From Coptis chinensis (lineage: Eukaryota; Streptophyta; Magnoliopsida; Ranunculales; Ranunculaceae), in contig CM027385.1 in NCBI GenBank assembly GCA_015680905.1, positions 28,464,501 to 28,528,500 of the forward strand: a stretch of 64,000 bases of DNA. The letters are read 5' to 3'. Under the pieces are notes generated by a model. That model was not told the DNA's origin, did not search any database, and saw nothing but the letters and a program-made list of their open reading frames with translations. The translations under genes and the position numbers were made by a program. How positions within the stretch are numbered: the first letter of the stretch is position 1; the number at the start of each line of letters is the position of its first letter. Positions 10,361-21,533 of this stretch are shown in pieces.

Positions 10361-11670
10361 TTACTGATAGTATTTGAGAAGGTGATGTGCATTCCATGGT
10401 TTGACAAGAATGTCCCCTTCAACAGTGCGTAGATAATAAAAACTAATTAGACCAACCTTGTCGATGATGTATGGTCTTTCCCAGTTGGGCCCAAGCTTGC
10501 CGTTGGGCTCTGGGATCTCGTGCAAAACCAGATCTCCAGATTTGAAAGATCGAATCCGAACTCTTTTGTCATATGATCTCTTCAGAATCTGCTGGTTAGC
10601 AACTAAGCGAAGTGCGGCACCTTCTCGGTTTTCATCTAGGAGATCCATTTCTCTACAATAACAACTCCTCATTGTCCAAAGTGTGCACAACATCTGACTT
10701 CTGAGTTGGAGCTACCAGTTCAGGAGGTATGACAGCTTCAGTTCTGTTGGTCAATGAAAATAGGGACTCACCAGTTGATCGTCTGGGCGTAATTCGGTAT
10801 GCCCATAAGACCTTAGGTAGTTCCTCGACCAATAACCTTTCCCGTCATCCAATTTATGCTTCATGTTATCCAAGATGACCCTGTTAGAGGCTTCAGCCTT
10901 GCCATTGCCTTGTGGATAGCTTGGAGTTGAGAACAAATGGGTAATGTGAAACTCCTCACAGAGTTCAGCGACCAATCCTCTAGTGAACTGTTGCCCATTA
11001 TCTGAGATGATAACTTTGGGTATGCCAAACCTACAGACAATGTTGTTCCAAATAAACTTTCTGACGTCCTGTTCTTGAATGAAGACAAGGGAAATTGTTT
11101 CTATCCACTTGGTGAAGTAATCCATTGCAACCAGTAAGAATCTGACATTGCCAGGAGTAGGTGGTAGAGGTCCTACGATGTCAGTTCCCCACTGTGCAAA
11201 TGGTCATGGGCTGGCCAATGGGTGCAGTTCTGTTGCTGGAGCATGGATAAGTGGAGCATATCGTTAACATTTTTCACATTTGCGGGCAAAAACATGTGCA
11301 TCCTTTTGCATATGAGGCCAAAAGTACCCTTACCTTAGGATCTTGAGAGCTAGTGTTCTGCCCCCAACATGGTTGCCACAAATTCCTTCATGAACTTCTC
11401 GCATAACCTGTTCAGTGAGGTCTGGGGAGAGACATCTGAGATGAGTACCCAGGAAGGACTTCTTGTACAAATCGTCTCCAACGTGGGTGAATCTTTGTAT
11501 CTTTGCAAGCAGACGCCTTACGACATTCTTATCCTCAGGGAGTGTCCCGTCTTTGAGGTAGGACTTGTATGGATCCATCCAACTTGGAGTGGTAGCTGGA
11601 ATAACACAAATTGTGGTAACTGGGAATGTCTGGATGTTGGGTTTCTCCTCGAACTCTATAAGGATGGAAC
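10361..11670 (-). pseudogene. Integrase remnant of element B
   Basis: The zinc-binding part reads REVHEGIC, GNHVGG and ARKCEKC. The catalytic core has Asp in GTDIVGPLPP, Asp in VIISDNGQQF and Glu in GKAEASNRVILD. The ORF 10751-11125 covers core codons and is then frameshifted ([16 protein letters not shown] reads off-frame). The C-terminal part, 10361-10693, keeps SYDKRVRIRSFKSGDLVLHE and ends LLKYYQ before a stop. Element A lacks this last part. Confidence 0.8.
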
Positions 11671-11679
11671 GTGACTCGT

Positions 11680-12110
11680 TGTTGCCCAACATCAAGGCAA
11701 CATACGCCAAAGCATTTGCGTGCCAATTTTTGGATCGAGGCAGTTGTTAGAACTGAATGTTCTCAAACTTTCCTTGAAGTCCCCTTACCAGTTCTAGGTA
11801 TTTGACCATTCGTTCGTCCCTGGCCTCATACCGTCTATCAACTTGGAACACAACTAGCTGTGAGTCACTAAAAACTGTGAGGTGTGTCAGGCCCAGGTCG
11901 AGGGCCATTGTGAGGCCAGCAAGTGTCGCCTCATACTTTGCCTCATTGTTAGAGGTGTTCCAACCTAATCAAATGGATTTCTCCAGCCGCATATTGTTAG
12001 AAGTAACTAACACAGCTCCAACTCCTACGCCTTTGTCATTTGAAGATCCATCCACAAACAGCCACCATCCGGAGCTCGACTCACATGGGTCTGGATGGGT
12101 ATTTGGAGAT
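11680..12110 (-). pseudogene. Second RNase H domain of element B
   Basis: Starts near WWLFVDGSSNDKGVGVGAVL and runs through [18 protein letters not shown] to ALAYVALMLGN. Two expected acidic residues are changed (NNEAKYEA and NWHANALA), and stops fall after LEKSI and NIQF. It sits between the usual RNase H and integrase, as in element A. Confidence 0.7.
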
Positions 12111-12342
12111 TAAGGCAGGATGCCATCATTTGAACTGGGGGTGGTTAATTCGTACCTAGTGTAGGTCATTGGGAAATCTCCGAGAATTTTGCTAGTGCCT
12201 GACCCTTCTCTGAGGTTCTGGGGTCGTAAATAATATCATATTCTGACAGTTGCATAGACTATTTAGCTAGCCTTCCCGACCTGTTCTGTCTTTCCAGAAC
12301 TGATCGCAATTGGTACTCTGTGATCACTCTGATAGTGTAGGA

Positions 12343-13509
12343 CTAGAAGTACGGTCGTAATTTCTCTGTTGCAAAAACAAGGGCTAAAGCGACTCTTTCG
12401 AGTTTAGGGTACCTTATTTCTACTGGTAAGAGTGTTCGGCTCAAGAAATAGACAGGCTTTTCAACCTTATTTTCATCCACGCATATCAGTACAGAACTGA
12501 TACCATAGTCAGATGAACAGAGATAAAGACTCAGGACTTCTCGCTCAACTGGCTTGGAAAGGATTGGCGGTGCCCCCAAGTATGTTTTGAGTTGATCGAA
12601 TGCTTTTTGTCATTCTTCTGTCCATGAAAATGAGGTATTCTTTCACAATAGCTGAAACAAAGGCTTGCACTTATCTGAACTCTTGGAGATGAACATGTTG
12701 AGAGCTGTTAGCCTACCTATAACTTTTTGAACCTCCTTCATATTTTTTGGTGAAGGCATTTCTACGAGTGCCCGAATCTAATCAGGGTTTGCCTCGATTC
12801 CTTGCTTAGTGACCAGGTACCCAAGAAACTTCCCTGATAAGACAACGAAAGCACATTTTGTAGGGTTGAATTTCATATGACACTCTCGGAGAATGTCCAA
12901 TGCACGGTTCAAGTGGGAGAGATGATCCCCCCGCCTCAAGCTCTTGATCAAGATATCGTCCACATATACCTCCACAATGTCACCAATCAATCCTTCGAAC
13001 ATTTTGTTTACCAATCGCTGGTCTGTGGCTCCAGCATTTTTCAGTCCGAATGGCATGACCTAAGAGTAGTACAGGCCATCCTCGGTTGTGAGACTGGCAA
13101 GCTTGTGGTCCTCCTCATGTAATACGATCTGGTTGTATCCAAACGACCCATATGTGAAAGATAACAGTTCATGTCCGGCTGTTGCATCCACCAATTTATC
13201 AATTCGCGGTAGAGGGTAGCTGTCTTTTGGACATGCACGGTTCAGATCTGTGAAGTCGATACAGATTCTCCATGACCCATTCTTCTTTCTTACTAGGACA
13301 ATATTAGAAATCGAGGTGGAGAAATTGATTTCTCTAACAAATTTAGCTGCCTTTAGCTTTTTAACTTCGGCTTTTACTGCTTTGGATCTGTTAGCACCTA
13401 TTTTTCTTGGTTTCTGCTTGACTACTACTACATCACTGTGGACATTGAGTTGGTGGAATGCCACATGGGGATCAATTCCTGGCATTTCTTTGAATGACCA
13501 AGCAAACAC
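12343..13509 (-). pseudogene. Reverse transcriptase and RNase H remnant of element B
   Basis: RT motifs: VRKKNGSWRICIDFTDLNRA, CPKDSYPLPRIDKLVDATAG, VMPFGLKNAGAT and the catalytic YVDDILIKS. A TAG splits YYS-VMPFG where element A has a Gln codon, a TAG lies after EANPD where element A codes Trp, and a further stop follows FQLL. The RNase H part reads YLCSSDYGISSVLICVDENK, KPVYFLSRTLLPVEIRYPKL and ends near 12343. It is closely similar to element A but has independent disruptions. Confidence 0.85.
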
Positions 13510-13838
13510 GTCTTTTCGCCTCGAGGAGGAACTCAGATCGAGCCATATGCTCTCTTCGAACTTCGATAAAGGTGCGAATGATGAAAGTGGTTTTTGGCGA
13601 GCTACCTCCCCTAATATCCACTTCCTTTAAAGGCTCCAGTGAGGGGTTCCTCCCTCTCTCTTGGGACTAGGTCCGAGAGAGGTGGATCCAACTGTAATTG
13701 CTATTTGGTAGGTCGCCCCACCTCTATTGGTTCAAAAAGGAGTGGGGACTACTTCGTCGCCAAAGCATAGCATGCTTTGGCAGCTACCTAATCCCCTCTG
13801 ATTGTCTCGATTGTCTCATTATGCAGGAACTTCAGACA

Positions 13839-14300
13839 TTAGTAATAGGTGCTAAGAATAGCTCGAAGTCTGTGCAGCCAGGTCTTGCCCAAGATCATAT
13901 GATAGGGTATGTTAGATTTTACCATAACAAAGTTTATGTTGAGAGTTACCGGACCAGTTACTACAGGTAGTTGGATCTCCCCAACTATCAGAGCTTTGTC
14001 CCCACTAAATCCATATAGATTGGAGCTGGTTGTGACCATCTTAGAATTAGGAATCTGCAACTTCTTGAATGCGTCGTAGTATAGCACATCTGTTGAGCTG
14101 CCTTAATCAACCAATATGGGATGCAAATCATAATCTCCAAAATGAAGTGTCAGAACAAGTGCATCCTCATGTGGGCTTTGGATACTACAAAAGTCAACCT
14201 CAGTGAAGAGGATGAGCAAATCTTTGTAGGGTACCGTGTTGACCTGTGCACCCGTAGTTAGTTCGTTGTTCATGATCCTCATTTGCTTGGCGATGCACAT
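13839..14300 (-). pseudogene. Protease remnant of element B
   Basis: The frame reads NNELTTGAQVNTVPYKDLL, FGDYDLHPILVD, then a TAA at the active-site loop (VD-stop-GSSTDVLYYDAFKKL), then ANGPVTLN-like strands and NIPYHMILGKTWLHRL. The expected codon at the stop is Gln-like (CAA). It corresponds to 513-826 of element A. Confidence 0.7.
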
Positions 14301-14429
14301 TTGATATCGCGTACCCTTTTCAGTGACCTACCCACTTCGCTTGCTTGCCTTTCTAGAAATCATATTTATCTGAAGTTGGCTATTGAGCGGTCCAGTACCT
14401 GGGGGATCCTAAACTGACGTGCTGATCTC

Positions 14430-16016
14430 CTCAGGTTGTACTGTGTTTGCCTGTTTGTGTGCCACAAACTGCTTCAAATACCCCCTTTCAATCAGATCTT
14501 GTAGTTCATTTTTCAGGGTACGTCCTGTAGGCTCTGGGTGTTGTGACCCTTACTCTTATGGAACTTGCAATAGGTCCTTTGGTCTCTGGTACTTAGGGAG
14601 CCTGGCTTAAGCAAAGCTGGCCATTTGAGGTAACTCCGATTTTTTATCGAGTCTAGAACCTCATCTAGCATTTTGTTCAGAGGGGCAAAGTTTATGTCCA
14701 TTGAGGGAAGAACTTCTTCAGCTCCTTCCACACGTGGCTTCTTCTATGGTTTTCCATCTGCACTACTAGCTATATTTTGGTATTTCCCTCTAGGCATTCG
14801 TCCCTTTGATGGGGATTCGGCCCTTTGGCGACCACGATTACCTTCTCTCTTTGATTTTTATGGGGAAGAATTTTCGTTCCCTTCTCCAGGAACCACAGGA
14901 ACTGTTCGACTAGTCTTCTTCGCTTCCTGACGTCTGTTCAGGACATCCTCTTCCCACCCAGCATGAGTTTCAACCCTGTCAAGGAGTTCCTCTAAATCAC
15001 GGTGTGGTTTCCAGGAGAGAGATCCGAATAAAGCCTTGTTTTCATCCAACCCTTATTTGAAAGCTATTATAGTTGTCTGTTCGTCACAAGACTCTATTTG
15101 GATTGAAATTTCCATGACTGTTGCATGTAGGATCTCAATGCCTCTCCATCCTTTTTCTTGATGTTAAATAGTGCATCGATCCGTTTTGGCTGATGCTTGT
15201 TGCACGAGTACCTATCTATGAAGGTCCTAAATAGTTCTTCTGAGGACCTGATTTGCCGCTCAGGTAATCTGTGGTACTACTGGAGCGTAGATCCAGACAG
15301 GGAGGCTTTGAACTCTTGACACATGAAATGGTCATATCTCTCATATTGTCCCATAGTGGCACGATACTTGAATACATGATTTACCGGATTTGACTTGCCA
15401 CTAAAGACACTGAACTTCAGTTGTCTATGACCATGGGGATATGGCTTCCTCATCACCCGTGATGCGAAAAGAGATCTTCCTGCCCCCATTATGGCAGATT
15501 GAACAAGGGAGTCTTGCATTTTTCTCCCCTTGCCTGTCAACCAATGCATATGACACATCAGGTCATTCTTCTTAGTTTTCCACATCGTTTCTTTGGTACA
15601 ATGCCTCTTGGTCTGAGCTTTTTTCCTGTGTCGAAGGTCGATTCACGATCCTGGTCAGTTAACTCTGGTTCATATGTTGTATCTGAGTCCTCATCTGAGT
15701 TGTTGTATTCTGACTCAGATGTCTCGCGTTAAGCTGGACCCTCACGCCTTGGGTTCTTTGCACGACCACCTTCTGCAAGGTCGTCATCATCGAGATCGAT
15801 GAGTGACTCCTTCCCTGTGTCAGATTGATACAAATACCTCAGCAGCTATACTTCTCATTCAAGATTGCTCCTTTGTTGTTCCAGAGCCTATACTGCCTGG
15901 CTTGCCTGAATAGACTCTGGGTTGGTGAGGACAGCATTCTCGCCATCTTGACGCTCTTCTTGAGCATTATTCCTAGGGCCTACACCGGGAGCTGCTGGTC
16001 CATCAGTGCTGGTCAT
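14430..16016 (-). pseudogene. Gag remnant of element B
   Basis: A plausible start is the ATG at 16016 (MTSTDGPAAPGVGP), about 215 bp inside the LTR. An acidic N-terminal part (LIDLDDDDLAEGG) is followed by the retrotransposon Gag core: LKFSVFSGKSNPVNHVFKY, TMGQYERYDHFMCQEFKAS, PKRIDALFNIKKKDGEALR. Further on is the zinc-knuckle-like RTYCKFHKSKGHNTQSLQ, common in Gag of plant Tat elements. Several stops interrupt the frame. Gag would form the particle that packages element RNA. Elements A and C have no gag in this window. Confidence 0.7.
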
Positions 16017-16204
16017 AGGTCTTTGGAGGGGGTTATTCGCGTCATGGTGACCGGCATTATCCCCCCTTCTGGTCTCTCATGCTCTTCTTCTCTCACAGCG
16101 ATGCTGCGTGTGGTAGTGTCACCCTTTGTTTTCTTTGCTCTTGCTATCACAACAGTAAGAGTTTTTAGGCTAAATCAGTCGTTTGAAATGAATATTTATC
16201 TGCT

Positions 16205-16231
16205 TTTGTCCTCATAGATGGCACCGCAAGA
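16205..16231 (-). other. Primer binding site-like sequence of element B
   Basis: Directly inside the 5' LTR the minus strand reads TCTTGCGGTGCCATCTATGA. It resembles the PBS context of many plant Ty3/gypsy elements (TTTGGYGCCGTCTGTGGGGA, read as a tRNA-Asp type primer site) with a few changes. The match is from memory of the family, so the tRNA assignment is tentative. Confidence 0.45.
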
Positions 16232-16919
16232 TGTAGGGGAGTTTCTGAGTATCCCCTGATCTTCCTCTATGTCTTGTGATATAGGAGCTTTGACTAAATA
16301 GAGAGGGATGAGATGATTGTGAGTTCAAGGTTGAACCATTTGACAGCTGCCTACGTATCTCCTTGTTTATTTAGGAGAATCAAACTTTATTTTGCCTAGT
16401 TCCTAAGAGCGAATCCCTATCGTTTATATAGGAAGGGCTACGAGAGTCCTAGGGTTAAGATTGTCCTCACCGCTTGTGAGTTCAGTTCCATCTTTAGACT
16501 CTGCCTTCCTATTAGGATTCCTCTCCTTATGGAAGTCTGAATCTATACCATATCTTATGGGAGGTAAGTTTCCTTGTTGATCATAATGTCCCATCATGTA
16601 TGGGAAGATTATATCTAAAAGGTAACTCCCAAGATATGTCATAACAATTCCTTCCTTATTATCAGAGATCGCTATTTTCAGTTTCCTTTTGTTCAGGAAC
16701 TGTCTATATCATATTAGTTATTAACGACTGGGATAACTGTTATGTTTGAAGACGGTCAGTCACGTTCCTGGCACATGTCCACTAAACACTCGTGCTAAGC
16801 ACAAGATCACTTATTCATAGAACTGATTTGAGAGTCTTCGTCTCATTCTGGACATCTATAGTCTTAGGTTATTTCCCATACACGTGTCATCTGTTCAATG
16901 ACGGGAAATCCCCCTTACA
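16232..16919 (-). repeat. 5' LTR of Tat element B (688 bp)
   Basis: On the minus strand it starts TGTAAGGGGGATTTCCCG and ends CTCCCCTACA. It aligns along its length with the LTRs of A and C. The TATA-like site is at 16433-16440. Base 16920 starts spacer sequence of element C (ATCCACAATGGACTAAG), so the boundary is sharp and ATCCA (16920-16924) is the expected target duplication. Confidence 0.9.
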
Positions 16920-17805
16920 ATCCACAATGGACTAAGCCTTTAGGGAATTATCTTCTCATTATCTGTTCAAGAATATTATATGCCAATTTTCTTTGGAACC
17001 AGAGATACTGAGTTTGGGGAAGCTGAACTATATGCCAATTCCTTTCTCATCCCTGTGCAGCCTGAACTGTATGCCAGTTCTTTAAGACTGAGATTATCCT
17101 CGATGAGTTAAGCCTTTAGGGAATCTAACCACACTAACTATTTAGTAAAATGTATGCCAGCTTGACTTGGAACCAGAGATAGTGTTCTTGGGAGCCTGAA
17201 CTGTATCCCAGTTCCTTATGCTCTCATAACATTACTAATGGGGGTTACTAGGAAGATCTGGGTTGGATCCAGATCCTAGCACCCAATCATTGGCTTGGAA
17301 TTATATCGGCATGATTGCGCTGAGGAAGACTCCCCACTGTTGTTCTGGCAGTAACCTGTTTATTTTTTAAATAGACAAGACCTATCGTTTTAAAACACAA
17401 TGTTATGCTCAAGGCACCCAGTTACCTTCGCATAGACACATGGCTTCTCTGGGACGTTGTTTCTTTATTACGATCGAACTTTCAGTTACGGTTAAACTTT
17501 GACGGCTCCCATGGTATCCTGATCAGATTATGGTTATTCCTCAGTTTAACCTGTTTAGCCTATTAAGGTCACCTATTGTTGTTCGAAATGAAATTTGGGG
17601 GCATCAGGGATAGAATATGCATAGTAGTTCATGTCATTATATGATATATAACATAGAATGTTTTAAATGCATGTATAAACTAGAAGAGCTGCAGAGCTCA
17701 GTAAGTAAATAGTATGTGAGCAACATAGCTCAATATTACAAACTCATAGAAAAATTGTTTCAAAATAAATGTTTTCTAAATCATGAACTGAATAGATAAG
17801 TCTTT
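16920..17805. repeat. Spacer of element C with five inverted-repeat motifs
   Basis: No gene is seen. The five motif copies lie at about 16975-16989, 17025-17041, 17064-17080 (a perfect GAACTG-TATGC-CAGTTC hairpin), 17149-17162 and 17197-17213. Spacing and order match elements A and B. Confidence 0.65.
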
Positions 17806-17810
17806 ACTTA

Positions 17811-20502
17811 GCCTGTTGAGCAGGGGTAGAATCGAACTTCGGTTCATCATCAGTAATTGTTGCTACATCAGCATCAAGAACTCCTAGACCACTCTTAGGA
17901 ACTGATTATGTGGTTGGACTAGCTAGAACGGTTGAAGGCTGAACAGAACATTCACCTGAAATTGTCACATGCAAAAAAGGAAGTTGAACGGGAGGCATGT
18001 CATCATCGGTGTCTTCTTCAGAAGATGAGGAGACATCGGGCATAAGTTCATTATGAATCACTGAGATACTGGTATTCAGATCAGGAAATAAGAAGAAAGG
18101 GTTGGTCACCCGCCTCTGATCATCCACCTGAGAAATATATCCAGTAGCCTCACTAGCCTCCTCAAACTTAAGTTGTTTGGCTGCATTGAAGGAGTCTTCA
18201 AAAACATCAAGTACTCTCAAAGCAAAACGAATGGCATTCTCAGCTGACCTCTTCTTTACCTCCTACACCACTTTGGAATAGAACTCAGAGGTCTCCGTCA
18301 AGAGATCACCAGCCTTCTTTTCAGAATGTAGACGCTTCTCTTTGAGAGCCCTCTCATAACCTGTCATGACTTTATTTGCATGAGTAATAGCTTGGCCAAG
18401 GGTTCTCATCTCGGTATTCCTACGGTGAAGCTCCCCTTGGACTTGGTCATTCTTTGCTTGTAAGGTGGTGAATTGGGAGCGCAGTTCCAAGAACTTCACT
18501 TTCCAAGAGGTAGCCTCAGTAGCTCCTTTTTGGGCTTTATCTAGGGAGTTTCGGAGGTTGGAGATCGTATCTCTCATGTTCCTGAAACCAGCATCAGATT
18601 TCTTCTCTTTTGCCAAAAGCTAGTCAACCTGGGTCTGCAGCTCCTTAGTTCTTTCCTCAGTAGCTTCATTTGCCCAGATCAGCTCACCAGTAGCCATGTC
18701 ATCAGTGGCTGTATCGGCTGAGGCCGCAAAGATTGGTTCTTTCATGGCCAAAAAGTTATTCACTAACTGAAAAAGAATATAGAATTTGTAAGCAACACAA
18801 TGAGATAAACAGGACATGGTACAAAGAAAAAATTCTTACCTTGGCTAGATAAACAGTAAATCTGTGGAATGACAGATCCAGGCTACCAGCCATATTGGCT
18901 TCAGCTTTATCAACAAGAAGTCGCGCAGCTTCCAGAACTCCAAGCGCGATATCAACATCATTGACTGAGTGTTTGTTGGTAACGGGAAGCTCATCAGTTC
19001 GGCCCCAACACTTCATCTCCACGATCATCTCCCTTTCAGGAGAATCTAGAGATTGTGGGGAGAAGGGAATGTCGTTGCTCACCCTCCTCCTATCTCCAAA
19101 TTGAGGAGGGGGGAAAGCAATAGTTACAACAGTTGTCTCAGCAATGCCCTTCCCCTTTCGGTCATCGGGGAGGGAAGGATCAATAGTCAAAGGTACATTG
19201 TCACCAGCCTATTCAGAACATATAGGAGGGTCTGGAACTGGTAGGGGTACAACTACTTTCTCAAAAGACTTACAAGAATGGGGAATAGTCACAGGAACCT
19301 TGAAAAGTGTTTCTTCATCCACAGATAGGAGGCACAATTTCGTTCTCTTACCAGGTGGGGAAAACTCAGAAGCAAGAGCAGGATCAGCTCTCTTCAACTT
19401 TGAATGATTGGATGCACGTACTTCCCTCTTAAAATTGCTAGCAACTAGAAGTTCATGAGGCAGTTCAGGGTCCCTCCCGCCAGTGATCACACAATTATCA
19501 CTGACATCAGGCTCCTGAATTGAACCCGATGTCGTAACATCACTAGAGGTTGCCACAGAACTCTTCTCTTTGCGGCTTCCTTTTCTTCTAGTACTCAAAG
19601 AGGATTCATCCTGAACTGGAGGAGGAAGAAGACCAGCATCCTAATCCACAGGAAGAGGAAGTAATGTGCACCCAAAATTCATAGTATTTATCCCAAAAGG
19701 GGAAAAGCCGGGGGCAAGTGCCAGCAGTTCTTCAGCAGATATGTTGAAATATTCAAAGAGACGGGTGGGGTCAGGAACTATCACCCAGGGTATCCTTTGT
19801 TCCTTGGGGATCTTCTTGATGAAGTCCATCGTAGCAGCATCAGTTGCAGTTAATTAGTTCCAGAGGGAAGAGCCATCTAAGGAATAATAGCAAAGGAACT
19901 CAGTCGAAAGACTCTTATGATGATTGTAAAATTCATGAGAAAATAAACTTATTGGTCGGAGCATAAGTGTGTTTTCTGGGAACAGGAATCCCCACTGGCT
20001 CACTATTAGCATTCGAAGGACAAACGTCCCACGCATCACCCAACACTCGAAGGTGGTGATCAGCCTAACCCTCGTCACTCTGCTTCCCCTCGAAAAAGAT
20101 GATCGGAGAATTCTTGTCTCTGGTCATGAGAAAGTAGTAAGCTTGGTTCTGAATACGGCGGACCTCATAAAAATACCCTAACACCCAACGATGCAGAGTG
20201 AATCCATGCTTCTTTGCCAGTATGGCAAAGTACATGATAGTTCTGTAGAACAGGGGTGCTACTTAACCAAGAGCAAGATTGAAGTTGATCAGACATTCTC
20301 TTAATAGTGGGTGGAGGGGAAGGGTGAGTCCGTCCCTAAGTTGACCAATTGTGATGAGCACTACTTCCTTGTAGGCCAACTCATCAGACAATCTCCCCAA
20401 TTCAAGACCAATATCAGCAGGGATATGAAATTTCTCTCGGATCAGTTCTAGGGAAGAGAGATCCGCGAAGTTTATAAGTGACCAGTTGGGATTCATGATC
20501 AA
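17811..20502 (-). pseudogene. Antisense ORF (aORF) of Tat element C
   Basis: The start is the ATG at 20496 or one of the two just upstream (20502). The N-terminal domain reads GRLSDELAYKEVVLITIGQL, GLTLPLHPLLRE, MTRDKNSPIIFFEGKQSDEG and HHLRVLGDAWDVCPSN. After a frameshift near 20000 come NFYNHHKS-like codons and DFIKKIPKEQRIPWVIVPDP, FNISAEELLALAPGFSPFG. A Ser/Pro-rich middle segment (MSTRRKGSRKEKSS, 19598) leads to VEMKCWGRTDELPVTNKHSV and GSLDLSFHRFTVYLAK, then the predicted intron (18767-18839) and LVNNFLAMKEP. The coiled coil covers about 18263-18616, the acidic tail SSSSEEDTDDDMPP about 18000. It is better preserved than copy A. Function unknown. Confidence 0.7.
18767..18839 (-). other. 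Predicted phase-0 intron in aORF of element C
   Basis: Minus strand: codons for VYLAK end in AAG, followed by the donor GTAAGAATT and, 73 nt later, the acceptor TTCTTTTTCAG before LVNNFLAMKEP. Reading through instead gives a stop 24 codons later. The position and phase match the intron in element A. Confidence 0.7.
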
Positions 20503-20834
20503 AAAAGAGAGAAAGTTTGGAGTTTTGGTTAAACCCTAATGGGAGATCAAGGGGTTCAGTATACAGGGAAAAGATAGCGGAAGAGATAATGAGGGCTCTC
20601 TCACCAGATCCTTTATATACAGATAAGATAGACGGTTACGATCAGTCCAAGCATTGCACCTTTTCAGGATAGAACTGCCATCATTACCTTTTTCGGGAAA
20701 CGGCGTGTCTGTTCGAGCCGTTTTTTCAGAAGCCATAATTAGTTGAGCCCATAAGCAGTTCCAACAACTGTTTATGAAAAAGTTTATCGCGCCAAAAGCA
20801 ATGTCGCTTCAAGCACCCACGTGCTAGATGGCAC

Positions 20835-20843
20835 GAGAGGGGG
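20835..20843 (+). other. Polypurine tract of element C
   Basis: GAGAGGGGG followed by CATC directly before the LTR start TGTAAGGGGG. Same tract as in element A. Confidence 0.75.
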
Positions 20844-20847
20844 CATC

Positions 20848-21533
20848 TGTAAGGGGGATTTCCCGTCATTGACTAGATGACACGTGTATGGAAAATGACC
20901 CAGGACTATAGATGTCCGAAATGAGACGAGAGCCATCGGATCAATTCTGTGAATAAGTGATCTCGTGTTTATCACGAGCGTTTAGTAAGCATGTGCTAGA
21001 CACGTGACTAACCGCCTCTAAGTATAATAGTTCTCCAAGTCGTTAGGAACTAACATGGACAGTTCCTGAACAGAAAGAAACTGAAGAGGGCGATCTTTGA
21101 TGATAAGGAAGGAATCGTAATGACATATTTTTAAGAGTTACCTTTTAGATATAATCTTCTCATATATGATGGGATATTATGATCAACAAAGAAACTTACC
21201 TCTAATAAGATATAGTCTAGATTCATACTTCTATAAAGAGAGGATTCCTAATAGGGAGGCAGAGTCCAAAGATGGAAGAAAACTCACAAGCGGTGAGGTT
21301 AACCCTAACCCTAGGACTCTCAAAGCTCTTCCTATATAAATCATAGGGATTCGCTCTTAGGAACTACGCAAAATAGGGTTTGATTCTCCTAACTAAATAA
21401 GGAGATACGTAGGCAGCTGTCAGGCAGTTCAACCCAGAACTCTAAATCATCTCATCCCTTCTCCATAAAAAAAAAAGCTTATGAATCACAAGGCACAGAG
21501 GAGAATCAGGGGATACTCAGAAAATCCCCTACA
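20848..21533 (+). repeat. 3' LTR of Tat element C (686 bp)
   Basis: Starts TGTAAGGGGGATTTCCCG and ends ATCCCCTACA. TATA-like TATATAAA at 21332-21339. It aligns with the other two LTRs. The following bases TTATG (21534-21538) would be the right-hand target duplication of the outermost element. Confidence 0.9.

Larger units (their letters stand above)
8661..16919 (-). mobile_element. Tat-lineage element B, inverted, lacking its 3' end
   Basis: Read on the minus strand: 5' LTR (16919-16232), PBS-like site, gag, protease, RT, RNase H, second RNase H, integrase, spacer with inverted-repeat array, and the C-terminal third of the antisense ORF, which is cut at 8661. The start of its aORF and its 3' LTR are missing where the LTR of element A abuts. 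This fits A having inserted into B, with the rest of B lying left of this window. It is the most complete Tat copy in the window, but every gene has stops or frameshifts. Confidence 0.85.
16920..21533 (+). mobile_element. Tat-lineage element C, only its right part in the window
   Basis: The visible part starts inside the post-integrase spacer, at the same point as 4084 in element A, and runs through the antisense ORF, the polypurine tract and the 3' LTR. Left parts (5' LTR, gag, pol) are missing where the outer end of LTR B abuts. The simplest reading is that B inserted here, making C the oldest of the three, with the rest of C left of the window. Confidence 0.85.
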
